Below, in pieces: positions 12,277-21,584 of a DNA stretch of 64,000 nt. The stretch spans positions 1-64,000 of the forward strand of contig CAJQUW010007086.1 of the NCBI GenBank assembly GCA_907163375.1, in the 5' to 3' direction. The first letter of the stretch is position 1; the number at the start of each line of letters is the position of its first letter. The notes beneath the pieces are model-generated. The model was not told the DNA's origin. It saw nothing but the letters and a program-made list of their open reading frames with translations, and did no database searches. The DNA is from Prostheceraeus crozeri. Taxonomy: Eukaryota > Platyhelminthes > Polycladida > Euryleptidae. A program made the translations under genes and the position numbers.

Positions 12277-12584
12277 ACTCTATCTTAGAACACGAAGTAC
12301 AGTAAAACCAGCATGTTAATGAGCAAACGATTCATCAACATCAGCAAAGAAAATTCAGTACTCATTCTTATTTTTTTGTACCACAAGCATCTTTCAATGG
12401 TTTTCGTGAAGTACAACAACTCGTATAAGCATTATGCTTTCCTTGTTAACATCCTCTTACCGTTCAAAGAAACTTCGAAATATCACAGATTTAAAAAGAT
12501 AATAAATCTTTTAACTAAAAAATAAAATTGATTTTTCTTCAGACGCACAAATAATTTGTCAGATAATTGATTTTCCAAAATATA

Positions 12585-13938
12585 CAGTCCGTTTCATAAA
12601 AAGTGGATCATCCTAAAATTTGACTAAATAAAACATAAGTATGATACAGAAAGCATTTTTCATGTTATTTCAGGTCCCTAATATATTTAAATGTCCTTAT
12701 ATAATCTGATAAGCTATGATACAGTAACGGTTCTTAAGAAGCTAATATTTTGTGGCCCTACCCTTATTGTCAATGACATTACCAATTCGTCTAGGCATTG
12801 ATTCGATGATATCGTTGATTTTTGACTGATCTAACTTTCTCCACTCTCTTTTTAATAGTGACGTAAGTTGTGATACGCCATCTGTAGGTAGCAGTGAACG
12901 ACGAAGGTTACGTTTTAGAATACTCCATACATTTTCTATGGGATTCAGATCAGGAGAACGAGCTGGCCAAGATAATGTCCTAGGCCCTAATTGAGACTTG
13001 CATAAGTTGACTCTACTACGTACTTCTGTGACACGTAGCATTATCATCCATAAATAACCAAGTCGATGGATCACCAAGTTGATCTGTCATTTGGCCAATG
13101 TTCATTCGTAAAACATTCACATAGCGTTCAGAATTCATGGTTCCTTGCTGTATGTGAAGTCTTCTACGAATAGTGGACTTAGAAATAGACGAGTATAGTG
13201 CAGCCATCTCAGTTAACGAGAGACTTGGATCAACTTTAACAAATCTCAAAATTAGGCGGTCTCTACGTTTGGATGTTTTGCATGGACGGCCAGAGCCCTC
13301 TTTACGACAGAGTCGAAAATCATCATTATGCCATCGATGCACATTTGTGTAAGGGACATTTAGTCGCTTGCTTGTATCTCGCTAAGAAAACCCTGACACT
13401 TTGCCTTTTGTGAATGCGATCTCGTTATTGTTCATTTGTGCTTTTTATTGTTTTCAACCGGTAAGAGATAGATTTCTAGCTGAAAGCAATCAGGAGTGCT
13501 GCCAACACCACCGCAACGAAGTCAGGAAGCTATGGAACATGAAGTCCAGTTAATCACATGTAGCAGTTACATTATTGTTGATGATTAATTGTTCTATACT
13601 CTCTATGATTGACCGATTTTCTTATTTTTTGTTTTGCTTGATATCTTTTGGCTTGTAGAACAACATATTACATAACAAAGGAAACAAATGTAATTTTATA
13701 AGAGTGAGGTATGATTTTGTGTAACATTGCTAAATGAAGATCAAATTATCTACTACTTTTTTATCTATAACAGGAAAACAACTCAATATTCATGCTTGAA
13801 ATTTCCAAGAATGATATTAGTAAGCACAACTGACATATCTTTCAAATTTCAGAGAAATTCGTTCAAGTTTGGCGGAGTTAGACAAAGTTGAAGTTAAGGC
13901 GATGTTTAAGGGTGATCCATTTTTTATGAAACAATCTG
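12585..13938 (-). mobile_element. Tc1-like DNA transposon remnant
   Basis: Inverted ends CAGTCCGTTTCATAAAAAGTGG at 12585 and a diverged copy ending ...CTG at 13938, each flanked by TA (12583-12584, 13939-13940), the Tc1/mariner target. Total 1354 bp. A broken transposase lies inside on the minus strand. Its right TA coincides with the left edge of the foldback element at 13940. Confidence 0.85.
12742..13342 (-). pseudogene. Tc1-type transposase fragment
   Basis: The frame 13342-13016 has the helix-turn-helix part (GSGRPCKTSKRRDR, then SKSTIRRRL) followed directly by a catalytic piece (FMDDNATCHRS). The frame 13077-12742 has SWPARSPDLNPIENVW and the C-terminus. The middle third, including the first catalytic Asp, is missing and the frame changes near 13030. 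Inactive. Confidence 0.85.
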
Positions 13939-13939
13939 T

Positions 13940-14940
13940 ATTTCGGCGAGCCAGCCTCCTAAATCAGATATATAATTTCCAATAATCTCATCTAACGAAG
14001 ACTACGATTTTAAAATAAAACCTGGAAATGTCTGGTATTAATAATATCATGGGTGAATGGGGAAAGATTTAAGTCAATGATCATGAAATCAACACAGCCT
14101 AGGACATTTCTGTATAAACATGGCCCCGATGCATTTTCATGCATCCTCTTTATGTTGTACAGATATTACCGGCAAATTTCATTGGTTCAATTCTTCTTTG
14201 TTTTGTGAAATTTCACAATCAGTGCTTTGTTTTGTTCCTTTATATTTCTAATAATCATAGCCGCTGCGATTTGCTTTTCCATTTCGCTATTATGATGCAC
14301 TGCTGTAAAGTTGAAATCAAAACTACAAAGATCAAATCCTTTCCAAAAAATATAATGTCAAAGAGAATGTTTTTGTGCAGATCAGGGAGAAGGAAATTGT
14401 GAAACAACAGGAATAACTTATGAGATAGAGTGTGACAAATGTAAAGCAAATATGTTGGTAAATCATCGAGAAATACAAGAAAAAGAGGCAATTAACACAT
14501 CAGGCAATTAAAAGAAAGATGGCAGTCATCTCTATTATGGAGACACTGTGAAAATCAGCATGACGGAATTGAACAAAACTTCAACATGAACGTTACAGAA
14601 GTGCATCACAGCGAAATGGAAAGGCAAACCGTAGAGGCAGAATTTATTGGAAATATAAAACTATGAAGACGTAAAACTGGCAACAAAACAGAATGGAGCC
14701 ATTAATCAAATCTGCAGGCATTAACTCTAGGCGGACACATGAAAGCGCATTGGGGCCATGTTTACACAGAAATGTGCTATGTTGACTCCATGATCTTTGA
14801 CTTCACTATCTTTCCCCATTCACCCATGATATTTTCAATAATAATAAACATTTCCAGATATGATTTTAAAAATCATTGCCTTTGTTGGATGAATCATTGA
14901 AAATTAAAACTGATTGAGAAGGGCGCTTCTTCGAAATATA
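13940..14940. mobile_element. Foldback element with long inverted arms
   Basis: The left arm (about 13940-14130) and the right arm (about 14750-14940) are diverged reverse complements; for example atcatgggtgaatggggaaa at 14047 matches tttccccattcacccatgat at 14812, and aacatggcccc appears inverted near 14116 and 14753. The centre of about 600 bp has no convincing gene. Probably a non-autonomous DNA transposon. Confidence 0.75.
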
Positions 14941-16330
14941 TTTTGGAAAATTAAAACATCAAATAGTTTGTACGCCGAAAGATAAATCAATTTTATTTTC
15001 TTTATATCTAAATCTTTCTTTTTTCTTTGCAAGTTCAGCTAATGTTGCTAGAGATAAATCTCCTCCTATCTATCTATACATTGTAGCACTATCTATAAAT
15101 CGAAGACAGGGTCAATAATAAAATATATTGAATAGAAGATAGGCTAATTATTGAACAAATGTAATGATAATTATATTGGTGAAACACAATGTAAAATGAG
15201 AATTGAAGTTTATTCAAATTCATACCTAGAATTATATGGTAAACCCGGCTAAAATAGACACTCAAATTAGTTACAAATCTTGTAATTAATTAACCGGTCC
15301 GACAATATGATGTTCGCTAGTAGCCTAAGTCATAATTGTCATAGCTAAATGTTAAAAACATGTGAATTAAGATATCGGGTGATGCGATAATGAGCTTGAA
15401 ATGCGGCGGAAGCACATACGCGACTACGAAAACTTCTCATATGATTTTCACTGATTTAAATAATTATTGCATTAGTAGCCTAAAACAATTCTACGCAAGT
15501 ATAGGCTCCAAATTTGGTTAGTTCTTCACAGCTTGAAATATGACCTCTTGTAGAATCACCTGTCTCGGACTTGAAAAAGAGGAAATGTGTTTTATATTAT
15601 TTTAGCGTTCCATTAGCAGAAAATGTGTCTGATATCGGCGCTTCCCCGCACGAATGCTACAATTTACAGGCTACTTGTCCTATTATGGTGACAAATAGTT
15701 TTAACTAAGACGATCTGATGCAGCAATCTAACTTGTCTAAAGTTCTGAGACAAATAGCAAATTCATTGGAATTTTAAGCTTCAAACTCTGATTGCCGCCA
15801 CCATTGACAATTTTTCAACTAGTGAGTAAAGCCGTACATTTCAAAGATGAGACAACTCGACAAGGTAACTTTCAGCAGTTTCAATGATAGCTGGCGCACG
15901 CTGTAAATAAATAAGCGCTTTGAATGTCTGAACATAATAACATACGTGTATACCCATGATCAGCAAATCAAATAATGAAGTATTTCTTCGAAATTAGCGA
16001 TAAAAAGGACACTCCAACAAAACTCGACTGTCGAGTTGTTTAGATATCTTCAGATTCTTATCCCTCAACTTGTTAAAAACATGAGCTTGTATGTTAACAC
16101 CTTCCTGAAAATGACTAAATCAAAGAAGTCATGCCAAATTGAAATAATGAAACATTCAATCATGTTTACTAATCCGAAATCAATTCCTCCACAAAAACTG
16201 AGAGACATACTTTTCTTACAAACTTGCTATCAATTCACAGTTTGCTTATTTATTAGAGATAGAGCGGATTTTTCCAAACTTGATGCTACATTTGCTAAAT
16301 ATCGCAACTAATGCATGAAAAGACCACTCT
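14941..16330. other. No gene recognised; 3' flank of LYRM1-like exon
   Basis: AT-rich, with only a 91-codon open frame (16036-16311) that has no recognisable motif. Confidence 0.55.
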
Positions 16331-16340
16331 AAGAATATAT

Positions 16341-16715
16341 TCATTTATTTTTTTTGTCTTTTAATTCATCATAAGATCGTAAATAAGATGGGATTGCACC
16401 CTGAATCGACTGCATGGTCCTTTTCTTCTTTGGCTTTCCATCTAGAACAGGCAACGTGTGTCGAGGAACATTGGGCAATCGCGGATATGGGACTCCATAA
16501 TGGACTGCCAATTCTATGCGGGCTTCGGCCTCTTTTATGTGGTCGTTAATCGCGCTTTCATCAGTTAAATGTCGATTCTTCTTGAAGAGAGTGCGAGCTT
16601 CATCCTTGATGTAGTTTCGTTCGGTGATTGTATCGGCACCGCTACCGACTCGAGATTCCCAAGTCTGTCCGAGACGCAGAATTCTCTTGTAAAGTGACAA
16701 CACCCGCGTCCGATT
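16341..16715 (-). CDS. LYRM1: LYRM1-like LYR-motif protein, last coding exon
   Basis: The minus-strand exon opens after a splice acceptor (TTGCAG, AG at 16717-16716) and runs to a stop at 16341, followed at once by AATAAA. It encodes about 124 residues beginning with the LYR motif region LSLYKRILRL, then DEARTLFKKNRHLTD and ARIELAVHYGVPYPR, and ends PSYLRSYDEL. This order and length match animal LYRM1, a small LYR/complex-I-type adaptor linked to mitochondria. The first exon, with the start codon, must lie further right on the minus strand; the Polinton inserted at 16917 separates them, so it would sit in the intron. I could not identify the upstream exon to the right of 39508. Confidence 0.85.
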   Translation of the reverse strand, partial: NRTRVLSLYKRILRLGQTWESRVGSGADTITERNYIKDEARTLFKKNRHLTDESAINDHIKEAEARIELAVHYGVPYPRLPNVPRHTLPVLDGKPKKKRTMQSIQGAIPSYLRSYDELKDKKNK

Positions 16716-16916
16716 CTGCAACGAATAATAACCGTCAAGTCATCGCTTTAACTTAGAATTTCATCAAATTCGCTATTAAAGAACATTACACTGCATTGCT
16801 GAATTTGCATCAATAAGGATATTTTCTGATTACCGCTGAAATGCACAATGTCCATGCAATGTCAACAAAGATTCAAAACTCCAGGTAATTCGAGCATTCA
16901 GCTGTGAGGTAACGCA

Positions 16917-17536
16917 AGTAGTAAGCAAAACTCCACCACTGGACCGCGCAAGATGGCCGTCGTCGCTGACGTCCTACCCCCCCCCCTCTGGAACGGCAGA
17001 GTGGCGTGGTCGGCCGCCGTGGTGCTTTGCGTCTGACGTCCCCCCCCCCTCTGGCACGACAGAGTGTACCAGCCAAGTGAGTCCGCAAGGTTCGCTGACG
17101 TCCCCCCCCTGGCCGGCCGTCGTATAGCGCGCGGTGATGTGCTGTCGAGGTTGGCGTGGTGTGCCGGCCAGGTTGGCGTGGTGTGCCGGCCAGGTTGGGA
17201 GGGTGGACTGTTGTAGCTCACCTGAAAAAATCCTAAGTGTCAGAGTGGCTGTGTATGGGTAAAATTTTGAAAATTTTCCAAAGTGTGGTATTTCGACCTG
17301 GGACCTTTACCAAAACATTTTTCATCAAATTTCACTGACCCCCCCCCCGCCAACTTTGGTTCTAGTGGACGGATTTTGTCTTACAGCTACTCGTTTGAAA
17401 GAGGAGAAAAAACTCCTCGACGACATTTTCGCCGCGAGTCAATCGGACCAGCCGTTCAAAAGTTAGAGCTGTTACAAGATGTTACCTGAAAAAATCCTAA
17501 GTGTCAGAGTGACTTTGTATGGTCAAAATTTTGAAA
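16917..17536. repeat. Polinton left terminal inverted repeat
   Basis: Reverse complement of 38899-39502. The outer 300 bp hold three C-runs (on this strand) each next to CTGACGTC. The inner half is one unit of the ~270-bp repeat described at 17220-18025. A ~22-bp unit (ggttggcgtggtgtgccggcc) is present twice here and once at the right end. Differences between the ends are mainly the lengths of the C-runs (10, 10, 8 here against 7, 8, 10 at the right), plus a few substitutions. Confidence 0.95.
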
Positions 17537-18025
17537 ATTTTTCAAAGTGTGGAATTTCGACCTGGGACCTTTACCAGAACATTTTTCATCAAATTTCACT
17601 GACCCCCCCCCCTCGGCACCGATCTTCCAACTTTGCTTCTAGTGGACGGATTTTGTCGTACCATAGCTCGTTTGAAAGCTAAGAGTGAGACAAATTCAGT
17701 GAAAGAAACGCCTTGTTCATATCTGTCTTCGTTTAGATGTGAGACGCCATTTAAGATTTTAGGTCGGAGCTCACCTGAAAAATCCTAAGTGTCACAGTGA
17801 CTTTGTATGGTCAAAATTTTGAAAATTTTTCAAAGTGTGCAATTTCGACCTGGGACCTTTACCAAAACATTTTTCATCAAAATTCTCCGATCGAGGGGGG
17901 GAGGTCAGTGAAATTTGATGAAAAATGTTTTGGTAAAGGTCCCAGGTCGAAATTCGGAAGTTTTAAATTTTTCAAAATTTTCACCACACTGGAGCTCTCA
18001 CACTTAGGAATTTTTTCACTTGTGG
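17220..18025. repeat. Tandem ~270-bp subterminal repeats, last copy inverted
   Basis: Units begin cacctgaaaaaatcctaag near 17220, 17484 and 17771 (spacing 264 and 287 bases) and contain ttcgacctgggacctttacc and a C-run after tttcactga. From about 17896 the same sequence appears inverted (gtaaaggtcccaggtcgaa at 17934), so 17772-18020 can fold into one long hairpin. The first unit forms the inner part of the terminal repeat. The short reading frames across them are repeat translations, not genes. Confidence 0.85.
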
Positions 18026-18190
18026 CATGTTACATGGACATGTGCTGACGGACCAACTTCCCGTGATCATATGAGAATGGTTCAGGTGTCATATGATAGA
18101 GAATGATGAGACGAATCGTTTGCAACAAACCGCATGTCGCTACGATGAATACTTTCGGAGATAGAGCCATTTTAAGTTTTCTTCCGAGCA

Positions 18191-18239
18191 TATATAAACC
18201 CCCGACAACGTAAGTCTGATCACTTCATCGAAAGACGAG
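18191..18239 (+). promoter_or_regulatory. TATA promoter and 5' exon of the coiled-coil gene
   Basis: TATATAAA at 18191-18198, followed about 40 bases later by a consensus donor (gag/gtaagc, intron start 18240). A matching acceptor, ttatcttacag, ends at 18802, 18 bases before the ATG at 18821. The natural reading is a short non-coding exon and a 563-base 5' UTR intron. Promoter and splicing are inferred from sequence only. Confidence 0.6.
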
Positions 18240-18820
18240 GTAAGCGACGGTCGTCGCTCTGAGCTCCCGATATCGGGTGTTTCAAAGGACTCTATCTTTT
18301 GAAGTAGGCAAGCTATCTTCTTACTTCAAAGTTTGTATGATAGAGTTTGATAGTGTCTTTACTACTGATAAAATTTTTTAAAAGTAGTATGAGTAGTAAA
18401 ATGCGGAATTTTTTAAAAATTCTTAATTTTCACTTTTTTCAAAGTTTTAACATATAGACTAAGATTTTCAAGTATCCTGAGTTCAAATCTGCTATCAGAT
18501 TTAAAATTTAACTAAGTCTAAGGCAGCTTTGAGGGGTTAGATCCCAGCTACTGATCACTACCTTTGACTCGGCGTTCCTGTTACCACTTCGGGGCAGTGA
18601 CAATGATGTCTTCAGCTGTAAAGAGCGGGTATCGGGGAAGATCTCTCACTTCCCTAGTGATCAGTACAAGGCCTTCGGGCTGTCGACGGGATCGAGTGCC
18701 ACTCACTACACTCAAATCTATCATTCCTGACTAAGTGTACTGCTTTAGGAATATGACTGTACTACATGATTCCAAACTTATACAAATTTCATTATCTTAC
18801 AGCTAACGATAAAATCAGGC

Positions 18821-19999
18821 ATGGCTAATGATAAGAATAGAAAATATCATATCAAAATGTGTGTGTGCGGTCGAATAAATCGCAGTGCGGACGCCAAGGC
18901 GCATGTCAAGAAGGCGGGCACCGGCCACATGATTATCCTGAATAGGGTTGCGTGTGTGAAGTGTAGAGTGCTGAAGGGTGATGAGGATGAGGCGCATTTC
19001 TACAGAGTGCATGCTGACTGTAGTGGTGGTTTGGTGAGTGACTTGAGATTCACGCAGTTGATTGTGGAAGAGAGGGAACGAATGTTGGCGATCGAGCGAG
19101 AGGGTAAGGTTGAGAATGTTGTTGAGAATGTTGTTGAGAATGATGAGTTGAAGAGAGCGGTTGCGTCGTTGGAGGCTGAGATTGAGCGAAAGAGAGTGCT
19201 TGAGAGTGATGATGAGGATGATGTGGATTTAGATAGGGAGCGTGTGAGGAAGCGTGTGAGGAAGTTGAGCTCTTCGTCGTCGGAGGTGTCAAACATTGTC
19301 ATCACCGACCCCCCGAAGAGCTCATCTTCCCCAAAAGTGAAGAGTGGTGGGATTCGTGTGCAGTCGGCGAGGTGGTTGAAGGATGAAGAGAAGAGGCATG
19401 TTTCGCAGCAGATGGCGCATGACTTGTTGGTGAATAAGTATGAGAGTTTGAAGAAAGTGAAGGATGAAGTTGTGAAGGAGTTGGATGAGTTGAAAAAGAA
19501 GGAACTGAAGTCGAAGGAGGTAGCGGATGAGAATATTAGAATGAGGCGTAGTGTGACTGATTTGAAGAATAAGACGCGAGAGTTGGAAGAGAAGAATGAT
19601 GAGTGTGAGAAGAGGGCGAGTGCTGCGGAGAGAAGAATGAGAGATGCAGAAGCGAAGTTTGAGGAGATGATGAAAAAGATGAGTGTGTTGAGAGCGAGGA
19701 ATGTTGAGTTGGAGAGGACTGTGGCTCGGCGGGGTGATGAGAGGCAGGCGTATGAGAAGTTGGAGCGCATGAGGGATGAGTGGGAACGTGTGAACGAGGA
19801 TCGTCTGTTTGAATTTCACATCCCTATTCGGGATAATCATTTGGCCGGCGAAGTACTGGTAAATCAAAGCCTCGACGAATCTATAATATGTTATAACGGC
19901 CATCCGACGAAAAAATGTCTGCATGCCAGCCTAAGAATGCGCGGTCACTTACATAAATTCTCGATTCGGAAGCGCGCGAGACTGCCAAAGGATGGCTAA
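18821..19999 (+). CDS. Coiled-coil protein with N-terminal Cys/His cluster
   Basis: 392 codons. Residues ~12-70 hold a Cys/His-rich module (CVC, then CVKC, then H and C spaced like a zinc site). Residues ~85-345 are charged, heptad-like coiled coil with a VENVVENVVEN repeat. A basic KRVRKRVRKL-like stretch near 140 could be a nuclear signal, next to a Ser-rich segment. No enzyme motif. The codon use (GAG/GTG/TTG rich) differs from the AT-rich capsid and polymerase genes. A 60-base GT-AG pair (20004-20063) lies just after the stop, possibly a 3' UTR intron. I do not recognise the family. Its TATA promoter and histone-like 3' signal group it with the two small downstream genes. Confidence 0.75.
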   Translation: MANDKNRKYHIKMCVCGRINRSADAKAHVKKAGTGHMIILNRVACVKCRVLKGDEDEAHFYRVHADCSGGLVSDLRFTQLIVEERERMLAIEREGKVENVVENVVENDELKRAVASLEAEIERKRVLESDDEDDVDLDRERVRKRVRKLSSSSSEVSNIVITDPPKSSSSPKVKSGGIRVQSARWLKDEEKRHVSQQMAHDLLVNKYESLKKVKDEVVKELDELKKKELKSKEVADENIRMRRSVTDLKNKTRELEEKNDECEKRASAAERRMRDAEAKFEEMMKKMSVLRARNVELERTVARRGDERQAYEKLERMRDEWERVNEDRLFEFHIPIRDNHLAGEVLVNQSLDESIICYNGHPTKKCLHASLRMRGHLHKFSIRKRARLPKDG

Positions 20000-20097
20000 C
20001 TTGGTAAGTGAAAAGTAAATAAGATAGTATATCCTATTCTAATACATATCATTTTCATTGCAGATCTTTGCCCGCCTTCACCACCCCATCACGACAC

Positions 20098-20240
20098 TCC
20101 CGAGAACGAACCATCGGCTCTCTTAAGGGCCACCTAGGGGCAAGACATGATAGAACCTCCACGCGGTTTGCCCTGGGCAGTCTTCGGACTGGCGAATACT
20201 ATCATTAAGTTGAATCTGCTATCAGTCAACTTGAACGTTG
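20098..20240 (+). repeat. 3' cassette repeat, copy 1
   Basis: First of three ~140-bp direct copies (others 20575-20713 and 21101-21243). Each contains a histone-like stem-loop, a CAAGA element, a CAGTC-TTCG-GACTG hairpin with a TTCG tetraloop, and a final inverted pair aagttga...tcaactt. Each lies right after a gene and, for copies 1 and 2, just before the next TATA box. Confidence 0.9.
20116..20131 (+). terminator. Histone-mRNA-like 3' stem-loop, copy 1
   Basis: GGCTCT-CTTA-AGGGCC: six base pairs (one T-G wobble) and a four-base loop, followed by ACC and, nine bases later, CAAGACATGA. This is the layout of metazoan replication-dependent histone 3' ends (stem-loop, ACC(C)A, purine-rich downstream element with CAAGA). 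The loop starts with C instead of the usual T, so recognition by stem-loop-binding protein is uncertain. Confidence 0.6.
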
Positions 20241-20256
20241 CGTCGCGTTAGAGGGG

Positions 20257-20264
20257 TATATAAA
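20257..20264 (+). promoter_or_regulatory. TATA box of the 88-codon gene
   Basis: TATATAAA 32 bases before the ATG at 20296, so the predicted mRNA start is only a few bases upstream of the start codon. Confidence 0.65.
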
Positions 20265-20295
20265 CCACTGCCTTTCATTTCATTTCATTTCAATC

Positions 20296-20562
20296 ATGCA
20301 GACGCCGAACAGTCAAGTCAGCTCTCCTCGCGGACCGCAGTTAAGGCCCCGAAATTTATTTGAGGAGTTTGTCAGGCTAGAGGAGCAAGACAGAGTTTAT
20401 AATAATCTTGCTCGGATTGGCAATCCGATGACAGCAACTGCTGTCAATCCAACGGAATGGCGCTACATTCCACTTTTTAGCCATGTACCAGTTAGTGTGG
20501 AAGTCGACAGTGCTACCAAAGAGAGAGTCGAAGACTCTCTCAGCAGAATTGGTAGGGTGTAA
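20296..20562 (+). CDS. Small protein of unknown function (88 aa)
   Basis: Intronless frame starting just after a TATA box and ending 30 bases before a histone-like stem-loop. The N-terminal 25 residues are polar and Pro-rich; residues ~22-42 look helical (LFEEFVRLEEQDRVYNNL); the C-terminus is charged. No motif I recognise. TATA, no intron and a 3' stem-loop are histone-gene-like, but the protein is not a histone. It sits in tandem with the 84-codon gene in an equivalent cassette, though the two proteins are not obviously homologous. Confidence 0.6.
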   Translation: MQTPNSQVSSPRGPQLRPRNLFEEFVRLEEQDRVYNNLARIGNPMTATAVNPTEWRYIPLFSHVPVSVEVDSATKERVEDSLSRIGRV

Positions 20563-20574
20563 GATGACGTTACT

Positions 20575-20713
20575 CCCGAGAACGAACCATCGGCTCTCTT
20601 AAGGGCCACCATGGGGCAAGATTTGATAGAACCTCCTCGCGGTTTGCCCTGGGCAGTCTTCGGACTGGCGAATACTATCATTAAGTTGAATCTGCTATCA
20701 GTCAACTTGAACA
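20575..20713 (+). repeat. 3' cassette repeat, copy 2
   Basis: Direct copy of 20098-20240 with few substitutions; follows the 88-codon gene. Confidence 0.9.
20592..20607 (+). terminator. Histone-mRNA-like 3' stem-loop, copy 2
   Basis: Same 16 bases as copy 1, followed by ACCATGGGG and CAAGATTTGA. Confidence 0.6.
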
Positions 20714-20780
20714 TTATGCAGTCGATTGCTATCCCTGAAGCATTCTGATTCGCTGTTGAGCAATTCATTGTTGAAAACCC

Positions 20781-20788
20781 TATATAAG
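20781..20788 (+). promoter_or_regulatory. TATA box of the 84-codon gene
   Basis: TATATAAG 41 bases before the ATG at 20829. Confidence 0.6.
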
Positions 20789-20828
20789 CCAGAAGATTGT
20801 AGCGCTTTTCATTCAATTTCAAGTCACG

Positions 20829-21083
20829 ATGGAAGCAACATCTGCCAACAGCATTCCCGTCTTCATCGATGAAGACAACGCCATTCCCGAGTTCGTCATC
20901 CTCGACGAGTGGGATGAAGAGGATGATAAGAAGGGGAAGATCAAGAAGATCATTTGGACGGATGAGGTGTGGACTCCGAATACCACTCGCATCCGAAAGG
21001 TGCCAGATGCACCAGTACGACCTCGGCGGTATAGGGTCTATGAGAACCTAACCGTCATACCAATTGACTATTCCAGCCAATAG
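20829..21083 (+). CDS. Small acidic protein of unknown function (84 aa)
   Basis: Intronless frame behind a TATA box and ahead of cassette repeat 3. Very acidic middle (DEWDEEDDKKGKIKK) then WTDEVWTP and a basic, Pro/Arg-rich segment. No family recognised; the length and charge would suit a regulator or adaptor, which is a guess. Confidence 0.6.
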   Translation: MEATSANSIPVFIDEDNAIPEFVILDEWDEEDDKKGKIKKIIWTDEVWTPNTTRIRKVPDAPVRPRRYRVYENLTVIPIDYSSQ

Positions 21084-21100
21084 TCAACTTAAATTCACAC

Positions 21101-21243
21101 CCCGATAACGCACCATCGGCTCTCTTAAGGACCACCATGGGGCAAGACATGATAGAACCTCCACGCGGTTTGCCCTGGGCAGTCTTCGGACTGGCGAATA
21201 CTATCATTAAGTTGAATCTGCTATCAGTCAACTTGAACGTTGC
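21101..21243 (+). repeat. 3' cassette repeat, copy 3
   Basis: Third direct copy. Unlike copies 1 and 2, no TATA box with a plus-strand gene follows. Confidence 0.9.
21118..21133 (+). terminator. Histone-mRNA-like 3' stem-loop, copy 3 (one mismatch)
   Basis: GGCTCT-CTTA-AGGACC; a G to A change in the 3' arm leaves a C-A mismatch at the third pair, so this copy is weaker. ACCATGGGG and CAAGACATGA follow. Confidence 0.5.
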
Positions 21244-21584
21244 AAATGAAGTTCGGTGTAATACTTCCTTTCGGGCTCCTTCGGGGTTCCTGTAAAGGGC
21301 GGCGGTGAAACCCGTAGCTATGTATACCGCAAGGGACATTCGGCAATGGTCAATCTTGTTTAACCTCTCTGCGTCATGTTTGCAAGTGATTGCCTCTGTC
21401 TCAACGTAGTATGCATTCGCGTCAGGGCGACATTTAGCCAACTGTCGAAGGTTGCCTAAAACTTTCCATTGCATACGTTATGAGAACCATGAGTTCTACC
21501 TCTCTATCAATGAGACGAATTGATGAATGGAATGAAATGGGAGGACACTCACGCGCCACACGCAACATAACACACTTCTCTCTT

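Noticed and set aside
16036-16311. 91-codon frame as a host gene
   Set aside because: No motif, AT-rich codons, no splice or promoter context; likely chance.
19988-20063. A micro-gene starting ATGGCTAACTTG before an intron at 20004
   Set aside because: After splicing it would encode about 20 residues before a stop; the intron is more simply a 3' UTR intron of the coiled-coil gene.
20463-21474. Minus-strand frames antisense to the cassette repeats that share a common segment (PKTAQGKPRGGS)
   Set aside because: The shared protein segment is just the translation of the repeated DNA; RNA stem-loops and plus-strand gene order explain the conservation better.
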